Assembly: GCA_027858865.1 (NCBI GenBank)
Contig: JAQIBW010000014.1
Location: 1 to 5,973, forward strand
Length of the DNA stretch: 5,973 nt
Direction of reading: 5' to 3'
From: Sulfurimonas sp.
GTDB lineage: Bacteria; Campylobacterota; Campylobacteria; Campylobacterales; Sulfurimonadaceae
In this document: positions 1 through 5,973 of the stretch, piece after piece
How positions within the stretch are numbered: position 1 is the stretch's first letter
Layout: the number at the start of each line of letters is the position of its first letter
Notes under the pieces: generated by a model
Told to the model about the DNA's origin: nothing
Seen by the model: only the letters and a program-made list of their open reading frames with translations
The model's database searches: none
Program-made: the position numbers and the translations under genes

Positions 1-779
1 ATCTTATACTCCTAAGTCTCAAAGACTTCTTTACAAAGCAGATGCTCAAATTTTCTCTAGCGCCTTTTATCTTTACAATAGTAATTATGTATATTCTATT
101 TTTTGTTATTGCAGGGATTGGAGTAGAAAACCTTGGTCAGATGCAAGTTCAAACTACTGAAACTTCTATGCAAAACGGCATTCCTCACACTGAGAGCGTA
201 AGCACCATGCTTGAGGGCACAGCAATCATCCAGTTTCTAATGAGTTATGCTATTACTTCTTGGATAGCTACATTTCTCATCTACGCTGTCGGCAGTTTTT
301 TAGTTCTTTATGCTTCTATATTTGTAGCTATTTTAGTCATAGGATTTCTTACCCCATTTGTTTTAAAAGAGCTTCAACGCAGACACTACAAAGATGTTGA
401 GATGATTGGATATTCCAACATTATCTCAGGACTTTTAGTTGTTATAAAATGGGCTATTATCATGCTATTTCTTTTTATACTACTGATTCCATTTTACTTT
501 ATTCCACTAGTAAACATTATTGCCTTTAATCTTCCTCTATATTACTTCTTTCATAAGATGCTGACATTTGATATCTCTTCAAATATATGTACAAAAGAAG
601 AATATAAAAAGATACGCTACTTCTCTGCAAATAAGATAAGACTAAAAACTCTAGCTCTATATGTCATCTCACTTATACCGTTTGTTATATTTTTTGGTGC
701 TATCTACATCGTTATATATCTAGGACATACTTACTTCTTAGAGGTTAGAAAGATTCGTCTGGAAAATAATGCTAACTAA
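1..779 (+). CDS. EI24-domain (CysZ-like) integral membrane protein, 5' partial
   Basis: This is a multi-pass inner-membrane protein of the EI24/CysZ-like type, whose substrate is unknown here. The first in-window ATG is at 42, but the same frame is open back to position 3 and reads LILLSLKDFFTKQ just before it. That amphipathic 'SLKDFF' lead-in is usual for this family in Campylobacterota, so the true start is almost certainly outside the window and the ATG is an internal Met. Counting from the Met at 42, hydrophobic segments lie near residues 5-25, 60-108 (two or more helices), 122-173 and 203-228. The stretch FIPLVNIIAFNLPLYYFF (about 153-170), followed by a conserved-looking FDISSN, is the most family-like part. 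The gene ends in TAA and overlaps the next gene by 11 bp, suggesting one transcript and translational coupling. CysZ itself is a sulfate transporter, but nothing here links this protein to cysteine synthesis, so I give no symbol. Confidence 0.8.
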   Translation, partial: LILLSLKDFFTKQMLKFSLAPFIFTIVIMYILFFVIAGIGVENLGQMQVQTTETSMQNGIPHTESVSTMLEGTAIIQFLMSYAITSWIATFLIYAVGSFLVLYASIFVAILVIGFLTPFVLKELQRRHYKDVEMIGYSNIISGLLVVIKWAIIMLFLFILLIPFYFIPLVNIIAFNLPLYYFFHKMLTFDISSNICTKEEYKKIRYFSANKIRLKTLALYVISLIPFVIFFGAIYIVIYLGHTYFLEVRKIRLENNAN

Positions 780-1569
780 AAATATATTTTCTTTTTTTTT
801 ATCATCGATTCTTGTAATTATCATAGCTTATATGGCATCTCAGACATATATCTTCTCTATGAAATATGATAAGGAGATGCTGTCTTACGCCCAAAATAAC
901 AAGATAGAAAATAAGATTGACAACTATATCCAGACTACAAATAACGCTATACAAAACTATATTTCTGACTACATAAACAGTGACACTAAAGAGATAAAAA
1001 CAAAAGAGTTATCAAAAACAAATAAAGAGAAAACACAACTCTATGCAATGCTATATTTTGTAGCTTTGGGGATTTTACTACTTACATACTTTGTTTCTTC
1101 AAAAGAAGTTTTTCTCGTATCAATTTTAAGTGCTGCACTTATCTCTTGGTGAGTGGGAATACTTGCCCCGATTATGACAATTGAGATTTTTAAAGATCTG
1201 CCCCTTTTTGGTTTTACTATATTTAAGTATGAATCAAAAGGCATCTGGACTACGGTTGAGAAACTTTGGACTTTGCAAAGTTATCTTTTGGCTGTTATGA
1301 TTGCTCTGTTTAGTATTGCTATACCCATCATCAAAACTATATCTTTGTACTTTAGCGCGCTTATGAAAGTAGATATTAAATACATAGACTTTATCGGGAA
1401 GTGGTCAATGGCGGATGTTTTCATAGTGTCGTTGCTACTTACAAACTTATCACTAAGTGCAGACGAGTTTACAGATGCCAAAGTGCAAGTAGCTATTTAC
1501 TTCTTTTGTACCTATGTAGTTCTTTCTATCATATCATCTTACATCATAAAAAAAGAGAGTGAAAAGTAA
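769..1569 (+). pseudogene. PqiA-domain membrane protein interrupted by in-frame TGA
   Basis: The frame from ATG 769 reads 127 codons to a TGA at 1150-1152, then continues in the same frame for 138 codons to TAA at 1567-1569. Joined, it would be 266 residues including the TGA position (codon 128). The upstream part has a signal-anchor-like helix (about 5-25), a polar charged domain (about 30-90) and a helix at about 93-110. The downstream part has GILAPIMTIEIF, ESKGIWTTVEKLW, a helix, then IGKWSMADVFIVSLLL, the hallmark of paraquat-inducible protein A (PqiA) domains. The TGA falls inside a predicted membrane helix (LISW-stop-VGILAP), so neither half should fold normally alone. A GTG directly after the stop could in principle restart translation, but no purine-rich ribosome site precedes it. 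GGA at 761-763 serves ATG 769. A single change (for example TTA or TGG to TGA) explains the break. Recoding or sequencing error are alternatives. Function is unknown; other PqiA-family proteins relate to envelope lipid transport. Confidence 0.72.
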
Positions 1570-1573
1570 GAGT

Positions 1574-3658
1574 TTAGTCTTCATCTTCTTTATCCAACTC
1601 TTTTTGGATTAGTCCTCTGTAGGCTTCATCTTTTGGAACTAATCCAGCTTCATATAAAAACTGAGATGCTACAAAGTTTGTTTTTTTGATTTTGTCATAT
1701 TTTGCGAAGCTTAGATGCAAAATATCTTTTGCTCGTGTTACTGCAACATAAAAAAGCCTTCTCTCTTCATCGAGTGAGCCACCTCTTTGCATAAGCTTTC
1801 TGTTTGGAAATCTTCCATCCATAAGGTCAATAATATAAACTTCTTTATATTCCAGACCTTTAGATGCATGTACACTTAGAAGGTTTACACCCTCTCCTTG
1901 AGTAAGGTCTGAAGAACCCAAAATCATTGCATTTAAAAATCTTTCATGTTCTGTGTAGGGTTTTGATAACTCTTCAAGCAAAACCATTTTTCTAGTGATT
2001 CTTGTAAGGGACTCTACCTTTTGTTTCTCATCTATGGAACCGTCTTTAAGTTGTGATCTTTTGTTTGACAGCAAATCAGAAATATACTTAAACACAGCAG
2101 ATGCAGCTATCTTCTTTACAACTGTTCTAGGTTGTTTGATGCCCTTTAAATCTCGAAACAAAACATAGAAATCATGTAAAAATGTGGCACTGTCTTTTGT
2201 TAGTTTTGGATGCTTTAAGATAGGATTTTTCATAAACTTATCTTCAAAACCAAGCTTTGCAAATTTTCCAACAGCTCCTAGTTCTAAAAAATCATCAAAG
2301 AGACCTAACTGATGATTTAGCTTTCTCTTTTCAAATGGGTTTTTTATAGACTCATCTGGAGCATAAAGACCATAAAAAATACTTCCATGACCTAGAGTCT
2401 TTAAAGCAATGTAAATCTCTTTAGCCATTGCACTACCGATGCCACGAGCAAACTCAAAAAGGTGTATAAAAGACATCATGTCAGCTTCATTTACTAAAAG
2501 CGTATAAAAGTCTAAAACTGCCTTTACTTCTTTAGCATCAAAGAAACTTGTTCCGCCTTTTCTCTTACAAGGAATATCAAGCTCACGAAGCCCTACTTCG
2601 ATACCATCAGCAGAAGAGTTATTTCTAAAGATAACAGCAATCTCTTCATGTGGGGTCTGCGAATCTCTAATCTTTGCAGCTATTGCGTGATACTGATCAA
2701 AAAGTTCATCATAAACCAAAAGTGTTGGTGCCTTAGCTTCTTGAATTCTTGTAACTTCTAACTGTTTAGGATAGATGCGTTCATTGTGTTCTATTACTCT
2801 TGTCGCTAAAGATAAAATAGGAACAGTAGAGCGATAGTTTTTTGTTAGTGTATGGACTTTAGCATCTGGGTATTTAGTGGCAAAAGAACCGATAATAGAT
2901 ATGTCAGCACCGTTAAAAGCATAGATGCTCTGGTCATAATCTCCCACGCAAAATAGCGATGGAGGATTCATAGCTTCAATAAGCGTACCTTGAAGAGCAT
3001 TTGTATCCTGATACTCATCTACAAGAACTTCTTTATATCCAAGCTCATTAGTTTTACATATATCTCTAAAGTTTAAAAGTAAATCATTAAAATTTAAAAA
3101 ACCATACTCTTTTTTTAAGCTCTCAAACTCTTCAACAATATCTGCGTATATTAGTGCGAAAAGTTCATGTTCAGGATAAGTCTCAACTATCCAATCCTCA
3201 AAATGATTTTCTAGTTCTGTGTTTTGATAAAAAGAGTATAAGTCATAAAGATAGTTCCCTCCATAAGGAGCTATCTCAGCTCCGATATGATCAAAAGAAC
3301 GTTTCTCAAACACACTTCTAAATAGTGTTTTTAGTTCACGTTGCTGTTTTAAAACAACTCTTCCATCAACCTTTTTCAGCCATCTGTAACTAACTGCATG
3401 GAAAGTTCCAGCTTCTATTTTACCTGCTACATCTTTACCAAAAAGCTCAGCTACACGCTCAACCATCTCTGCTGCTGCTTTGTTTGTAAAAGTAAGGAGT
3501 AAGATTTCTTGGGGTTTTACACCATTCCCCAAGAGATGACCGATGCGACCAACTATGGTAGAAGTCTTTCCTGTTCCCGCAGATGCAATGATTAAATTTT
3601 GTGCGTCATTAGAAGTTGCTGCTACATATTGTTCTTGATTTAAACGAGATAATGGCAA
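1574..3658 (-). CDS. UvrD/PcrA/Rep-family ATP-dependent 3'-5' DNA helicase
   Basis: This is a superfamily 1A helicase that would unwind DNA in repair or replication restart in the cytoplasm. The start at 3658 is TTG, chosen because AGGGG lies 7 nt upstream; it gives 694 residues, normal for the family. Motifs in order from that start: Q motif RLNQEQ near residue 7, Walker A GTGKT at 28-32, motif Ia TFTNKAAAEM near 56-65, Ib GTFHAVSYRWL near 84-94, motif II DEYQD at 214-218, motif III GDYDQSIYAFNGAD at 239-252, motif IV NYRST at 274-278, motif V SVHASKGLEY at 595-604 and motif VI VAVTRAK at 638-644. All catalytic residues appear present. The C terminus is short and acidic. The gene seems to be transcribed alone from its own promoter, diverging from napG and converging on the broken PqiA-like gene. 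The sequence does not let me choose among UvrD, PcrA and Rep, so the symbol is left empty. Confidence 0.95.
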   Translation of the reverse strand: MPLSRLNQEQYVAATSNDAQNLIIASAGTGKTSTIVGRIGHLLGNGVKPQEILLLTFTNKAAAEMVERVAELFGKDVAGKIEAGTFHAVSYRWLKKVDGRVVLKQQRELKTLFRSVFEKRSFDHIGAEIAPYGGNYLYDLYSFYQNTELENHFEDWIVETYPEHELFALIYADIVEEFESLKKEYGFLNFNDLLLNFRDICKTNELGYKEVLVDEYQDTNALQGTLIEAMNPPSLFCVGDYDQSIYAFNGADISIIGSFATKYPDAKVHTLTKNYRSTVPILSLATRVIEHNERIYPKQLEVTRIQEAKAPTLLVYDELFDQYHAIAAKIRDSQTPHEEIAVIFRNNSSADGIEVGLRELDIPCKRKGGTSFFDAKEVKAVLDFYTLLVNEADMMSFIHLFEFARGIGSAMAKEIYIALKTLGHGSIFYGLYAPDESIKNPFEKRKLNHQLGLFDDFLELGAVGKFAKLGFEDKFMKNPILKHPKLTKDSATFLHDFYVLFRDLKGIKQPRTVVKKIAASAVFKYISDLLSNKRSQLKDGSIDEKQKVESLTRITRKMVLLEELSKPYTEHERFLNAMILGSSDLTQGEGVNLLSVHASKGLEYKEVYIIDLMDGRFPNRKLMQRGGSLDEERRLFYVAVTRAKDILHLSFAKYDKIKKTNFVASQFLYEAGLVPKDEAYRGLIQKELDKEDED

Positions 3659-3665
3659 ATATAAA

Positions 3666-3670
3666 CCCCT
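3666..3670 (-). promoter_or_regulatory. Ribosome binding site deciding the helicase TTG start
   Basis: On the minus strand this reads AGGGG, followed by 7 nt and then TTG at 3658-3656. A longer reading from another TTG at 3676 would add six residues (MCRGLY), but it has no purine-rich site in front and would leave only about 10 nt of leader after the likely promoter. The inner start yields MPLSRLNQEQ, which begins right at the helicase Q motif. Confidence 0.75.
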
Positions 3671-3691
3671 GCACAAAATTTTAAGAATGTG

Positions 3692-3697
3692 ATTATA
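3692..3697 (-). promoter_or_regulatory. Predicted sigma-70 -10 box for the helicase gene
   Basis: The minus strand reads TATAAT here, a perfect consensus -10, 33 nt upstream of the TTG start. Transcription would begin near 3685, giving a leader of about 27 nt. No TTGACA-like -35 lies at the usual distance; AT-rich sequence is there instead, as is common for vegetative promoters in Campylobacterota. Confidence 0.55.
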
Positions 3698-3763
3698 CTC
3701 TCAAAAGCTTTACTATATTTTATCTCTCTAAATTATTCATAAAAACTATAACTAAAACTAATA

Positions 3764-3777
3764 CTATTTTTAAATAG
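3764..3777. promoter_or_regulatory. Perfect 6-bp inverted repeat upstream of the napG promoter
   Basis: CTATTT-TT-AAATAG is a perfect palindrome with a 2-nt spacer, ending 18 nt before the napG -10 box. It therefore covers the -35 region, a typical place for a regulator to act. It does not match the FNR (TTGAT-N4-ATCAA) or NssR (TTAAC-N4-GTTAA) half-sites. In such AT-rich DNA a palindrome of this size can arise by chance, so the operator role is only a suggestion. Confidence 0.25.
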
Positions 3778-3795
3778 AATTTAAAATATTAAGAC

Positions 3796-3801
3796 TATAA
3801 T
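3796..3801 (+). promoter_or_regulatory. Predicted sigma-70 -10 box for the napGH operon
   Basis: The sequence reads TATAAT, 44 nt before the napG ATG, so transcription should begin near 3808 with a leader of about 38 nt. There is no recognisable -35; the upstream DNA is A/T-rich with scattered T and A runs, as in many Campylobacterota promoters. Its presence, with a divergent gene behind it, indicates that napG is the first gene of its transcript. Confidence 0.6.
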
Positions 3802-3845
3802 AATAAACAATCTCTCCCTATATACAAGTTTAATGGAGTGCACAT

Positions 3846-4661
3846 ATGGAAAAACTTAATAGTCCTGATAGACGATCTTTCTTACATAAATTTATGCAGG
3901 GAGTTGGGTACAGCGCATTTGGTGTTATTATGTGGAGCGCTTACCTCAACCAAGCACAAGCAAAAAACTTAATTTTAAGACCACCTGGAGCAATTCCTGA
4001 AAAAGATTTTGTATCAACTTGTATTCGATGCGGTATGTGTGTCCAAGCCTGCCCATATGATGTTTTAAAACTCTCTACTATATCAGATGCTATTTCTATA
4101 GGAACGCCTTTTTTTACTCCAAGAAAAGTGGCCTGTCATCTGTGTTCAGATATACCGTGTGCATCAGCCTGTCCGACTAATACTCTTGATTTGAACCTAT
4201 TACGGGTTGATGATAAACTATCTATAAACAACTCTAAAATGGGTCTTGCAACTATCAATACTAAAACCTGTCTTGCTTATATGGGCTTACAATGTACAAT
4301 GTGTATTCGTGCCTGTCCACTAGCCGATACAGCTATTGTCCTTCATAATGAGCGTAATCCTCGTACAGATATGCATGCTTTTTTAAAACCTGTTGTAAAT
4401 CCTGACTACTGTACAGGTTGCGGGATGTGCGAACATGCTTGCCCGACAACAATCGCTTCTATTCAAATTCTTCCACTCTCTTTAACTAAAGGTGATATTG
4501 GCTCTTTTTATGTCATAGGATGGAAAAAAGAGGATGAACATAGGTTGGATGTAGCTAAATCAACTGATATAAAAGTACAAAGGACTAAGAGAAATAAAAA
4601 AAGTGCAATAGACAATGTCAATGATGTGGATGGTATATTGAAAGGACTTTACAATGAGTAG
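3846..4661 (+). CDS. napG: NapG, Tat-exported ferredoxin-type quinol dehydrogenase subunit
   Basis: NapG is the periplasmic iron-sulfur subunit that works with membrane-bound NapH to pass electrons from menaquinol towards periplasmic nitrate reductase, replacing NapC in Campylobacterota. The 271-residue product begins with a twin-arginine signal (DRRSFL at 8-13, hydrophobic stretch about 18-33, possible AQA-K cleavage after residue 39). It carries four cysteine groups: C59/C62/C65/C69, C97/C100/C105/C109, C142/C150/C153/C157 and C189/C192/C195/C199, each ending in CP, as expected for four [4Fe-4S] clusters. All 16 ligands are present. The tail after about residue 225 is charged and lysine-rich. 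GGAG at 3835-3838 lies 7 nt before the ATG. The stop codon overlaps the napH start by 8 bp. Family members outside nitrate reduction (NosG, MauM-like) look similar; the napL-like gene downstream favours NapG. Confidence 0.88.
   Translation: MEKLNSPDRRSFLHKFMQGVGYSAFGVIMWSAYLNQAQAKNLILRPPGAIPEKDFVSTCIRCGMCVQACPYDVLKLSTISDAISIGTPFFTPRKVACHLCSDIPCASACPTNTLDLNLLRVDDKLSINNSKMGLATINTKTCLAYMGLQCTMCIRACPLADTAIVLHNERNPRTDMHAFLKPVVNPDYCTGCGMCEHACPTTIASIQILPLSLTKGDIGSFYVIGWKKEDEHRLDVAKSTDIKVQRTKRNKKSAIDNVNDVDGILKGLYNE
4641..4646 (+). promoter_or_regulatory. napH ribosome binding site inside napG
   Basis: AAAGGA lies 7 nt before the napH ATG at 4654 and within the last codons of napG. With the 8-bp gene overlap this points to coupled translation, suiting two subunits of one complex. 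Confidence 0.6.
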
Positions 4662-5475
4662 TTTTATATATAAAAATCGCTTTTTAATCCCTAGAAGACT
4701 AACCCAACTCCTAATAATGACTCTGTATATTGGTGCTAATGCTTATGGTTGGAATATTGTAAGAGGTGATTTAAGTAGTTCAATATTCTTTGATCTTATT
4801 CCTCTTTCTGATCCATTTGTAGTGTTACAAATGTTTTTTGGAGGTGCCCTTATTTCCGCAGATATTCTTATGGGAGTAGGAATCGTACTATTTTTTTACG
4901 CTGTAGTAGGAGGCAGGTTTTTTTGCTCTTGGGTATGTCCGGTAAATATTATCACTGAAACAGCTACCTGGTTAAGAAAAAAATTTAATCTTTTGGAAAA
5001 AGAAAACGCTATCTCATTTAGCCGTAATATCCGTTATTGGGTTATAGCTATTACTCTCATTTTATCATTTATCTTTTCTATTGCGGCATTTGATATGATA
5101 AGTCCTATCGGCATCGCTCACAGGGGTATAATATTTGGTTTTGGTTTTGGTTGGTTTTTTCTTCTCTCCATTTTTCTTTTTGACCTTTTTTCTCAAAAAT
5201 ATGGTTGGTGTGGACATGTCTGTCCATTAGGCGGGTTTAATGCACTTATCGGTAAATACTCTCTCATCAAAGTAACTCATGACAAAGATAAATGTTTGTA
5301 CTCTATGGCTTGCTTTGAAGCTTGTCCTGAAGTTGAAATACTGAGTATGGTTGGAATGATTAGCAAACCAATCACAGGAGCCTCATGCATAAAATGCGGA
5401 CAATGTATCGAAGTTTGTGAAAATGACGCATTTAAAGTTTCTATAGTAAGTATTACCAAACAGATCAAAGGATAA
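4654..5475 (+). CDS. napH: NapH, membrane quinol dehydrogenase iron-sulfur subunit
   Basis: NapH is the inner-membrane partner of NapG and is held to be the site of menaquinol oxidation. The 273-residue product opens with RRLTQLLIMTLYIGANAYGW and a G-x-LSSS segment near 38-43, both typical of NapH. Four membrane helices are likely near residues 17-34, 60-85, 127-147 and 160-178. The two conserved CxxxCP motifs are present: CSWVCP at 91-96 and CGHVCP at 186-191. The C-terminal domain should bind two [4Fe-4S] clusters. The second is intact (C245/C248/C251/C255). The first reads C214-LY-S217-MA-C220-FEA-C224-P, so Ser (codon TCT, 5302-5304) replaces the usual second cysteine. This may weaken the cluster, give a Ser-ligated or 3Fe form, or mark a variant lineage. 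Overlap with napG and 3-bp spacing to the next gene show an operon. NosH is a close alternative name. Confidence 0.87.
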   Translation: MSSFIYKNRFLIPRRLTQLLIMTLYIGANAYGWNIVRGDLSSSIFFDLIPLSDPFVVLQMFFGGALISADILMGVGIVLFFYAVVGGRFFCSWVCPVNIITETATWLRKKFNLLEKENAISFSRNIRYWVIAITLILSFIFSIAAFDMISPIGIAHRGIIFGFGFGWFFLLSIFLFDLFSQKYGWCGHVCPLGGFNALIGKYSLIKVTHDKDKCLYSMACFEACPEVEILSMVGMISKPITGASCIKCGQCIEVCENDAFKVSIVSITKQIKG

Positions 5476-5478
5476 AAA

Positions 5479-5973
5479 ATGAGATTTTTAATAGCTTTAC
5501 TACTACTTTTCGTCTTAAATATTTTTGCAAAAGACATAACCCCATATAAGTACATAGAAGCAAGTGAAGCTGTTTCTGATTTTGTAAAAGTAGATAACAC
5601 TCTAATTATTGCAACTGAAGAAGGAATCATAGATATTTATGATTTAAAAAAAGGAAAACTTATTGACCAAATTGTTCTCCAAAAGCAAAAAAATCTTTTA
5701 GGAGATGATATACGATCTTTAATTGTAAGTGTAGATTATCTTGATGGTAAACTTATTTTTATTGTACGTTTACTCAGTACATTAAGAGAGTTCTATATAT
5801 ATGAAAATCACAAAATTACAAAGATTTTGGATGAGTCGCAGAATCTTGCTTTGCAAAAAATAAAGTTTATAGATGCAAACACTGTGGTAATGGCTACTAT
5901 GGATAATTCAATTAAACTTTTTGATATGAATAAAAAGAAGTTCTTCTATAAACAGCAACTCATTTTATCCAGT
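5479..5973 (+). CDS. napL: NapL-like secreted beta-propeller protein, 3' partial
   Basis: The gene starts at ATG 5479, 3 bp after napH, with AAAGGA (5467-5472) placed 6 nt upstream, and stays open for 165 codons to the window end. Residues 1-17 form a short Sec signal peptide (MRFLIALLLLFVLNIFA, then K). The mature part shows repeated beta-strand-rich blocks like propeller blades: about 32-66 (with TLIIATEEGIIDIYDLKKGK), 78-117 and 127-160 (with VVMATMDNSIKLFDMNKKK). The 'small-polar-turn then IKLFD/IDIYD' pattern resembles WD40/quinoprotein-like repeats. A periplasmic protein of this kind, NapL, is encoded in Campylobacterota nap clusters and is thought to help nitrate reductase maturation or activity, though its exact role is not settled. 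I call it NapL from this layout plus its nap neighbours. A generic WD40-like periplasmic protein is the alternative. The missing C terminus prevents a length check. Confidence 0.68.
   Translation, partial: MRFLIALLLLFVLNIFAKDITPYKYIEASEAVSDFVKVDNTLIIATEEGIIDIYDLKKGKLIDQIVLQKQKNLLGDDIRSLIVSVDYLDGKLIFIVRLLSTLREFYIYENHKITKILDESQNLALQKIKFIDANTVVMATMDNSIKLFDMNKKKFFYKQQLILSS

Noticed and set aside
1150..1210. SECIS element supporting selenocysteine at the TGA
   Set aside because: The only decent stem places its loop 3 nt after UGA and includes the UGA in the stem. Further downstream I see only a weak AT-rich stem (AGAT...ATCT) without a convincing GGU-type loop.
1041..1244. Open frame of 67 codons on the minus strand
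   Set aside because: It lies opposite the PqiA-like frame, has no ribosome site or recognisable domain, and the plus strand has clear protein-like membrane segments.
1281..1481. Open frame of 66 codons on the minus strand
   Set aside because: It is antisense to the conserved PqiA segment (IGKWSMADVF) and has no supporting feature of its own.
1153..1569. Downstream half of the PqiA-like gene as an independent gene with a GTG start
   Set aside because: It would start in the middle of a membrane helix, directly after the TGA in the same frame, with no ribosome binding site. A broken single gene explains it better.
1568..1605. Intrinsic terminator for the plus-strand genes
   Set aside because: The stem is seven AT-rich pairs around a 21-nt loop with a short T run, lying inside the helicase coding end; too weak to annotate as a terminator.
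3781..3792. FNR or NssR-like site TTAA-N4-TTAA
   Set aside because: The half-site spacing is 4 nt between TTAA blocks, whereas FNR/NssR sites need 6 nt between the outer four-base blocks and conserved G/C positions that are absent here.
5277..5630. Open frame of 117 codons on the minus strand
   Set aside because: It runs antisense across the end of napH and the start of the napL-like gene, both of which have ribosome sites and recognisable protein features.

Overview
The window looks like chromosomal DNA from a member of the Campylobacterota (Epsilonproteobacteria), most like Sulfurimonas or a close relative. The evidence is AT-rich coding sequence, tightly packed genes, promoters with a clear TATAAT -10 box but no good -35, and a periplasmic nitrate reductase type NapG/NapH/NapL-like gene set, which is typical of this group. 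The genus is inferred from how the proteins look, not from a search.

Left part (1-1569, plus strand): two membrane protein genes that overlap by 11 bp. The first is an EI24/CysZ-like multi-pass protein whose true start lies off the left edge, because the reading frame stays open to the window boundary. The second is a PqiA-domain protein interrupted at codon 128 by an in-frame TGA. Reading continues in the same frame on both sides and the two halves together make one normal-looking protein. The simplest reading is a nonsense mutation (pseudogene) or a sequencing error. Recoding is possible but poorly supported.

Middle (1574-3658, minus strand): a complete UvrD/PcrA/Rep-type superfamily 1A DNA helicase with all the signature motifs. 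It converges on the PqiA-like gene with only 4 bp between stop codons. Its best start is a TTG at 3658 with a good ribosome binding site.

Right part (3659-5973): a 187-bp divergent promoter region, then an operon of napG (Tat-exported protein with four [4Fe-4S] motifs), napH (membrane quinol-oxidising iron-sulfur protein) and a 3'-truncated gene for a secreted NapL-like beta-propeller protein, absent from simple closed-ORF lists because it runs off the edge. NapGH would pass electrons from menaquinol to a periplasmic acceptor, classically NapB/NapA. No napA precedes napG, and neither napB nor napF lies between napH and the napL-like gene. This is therefore an unusual nap layout, perhaps a separate or second NapGH module. 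NapH also carries Ser where the second cysteine of one [4Fe-4S] motif is expected.

I see no RNA genes, CRISPR arrays, insertion sequences or clear intrinsic terminators. I found no convincing wholly new system. The best leads are the TGA-split PqiA-like gene, the NapH cysteine loss and the rearranged nap cluster.
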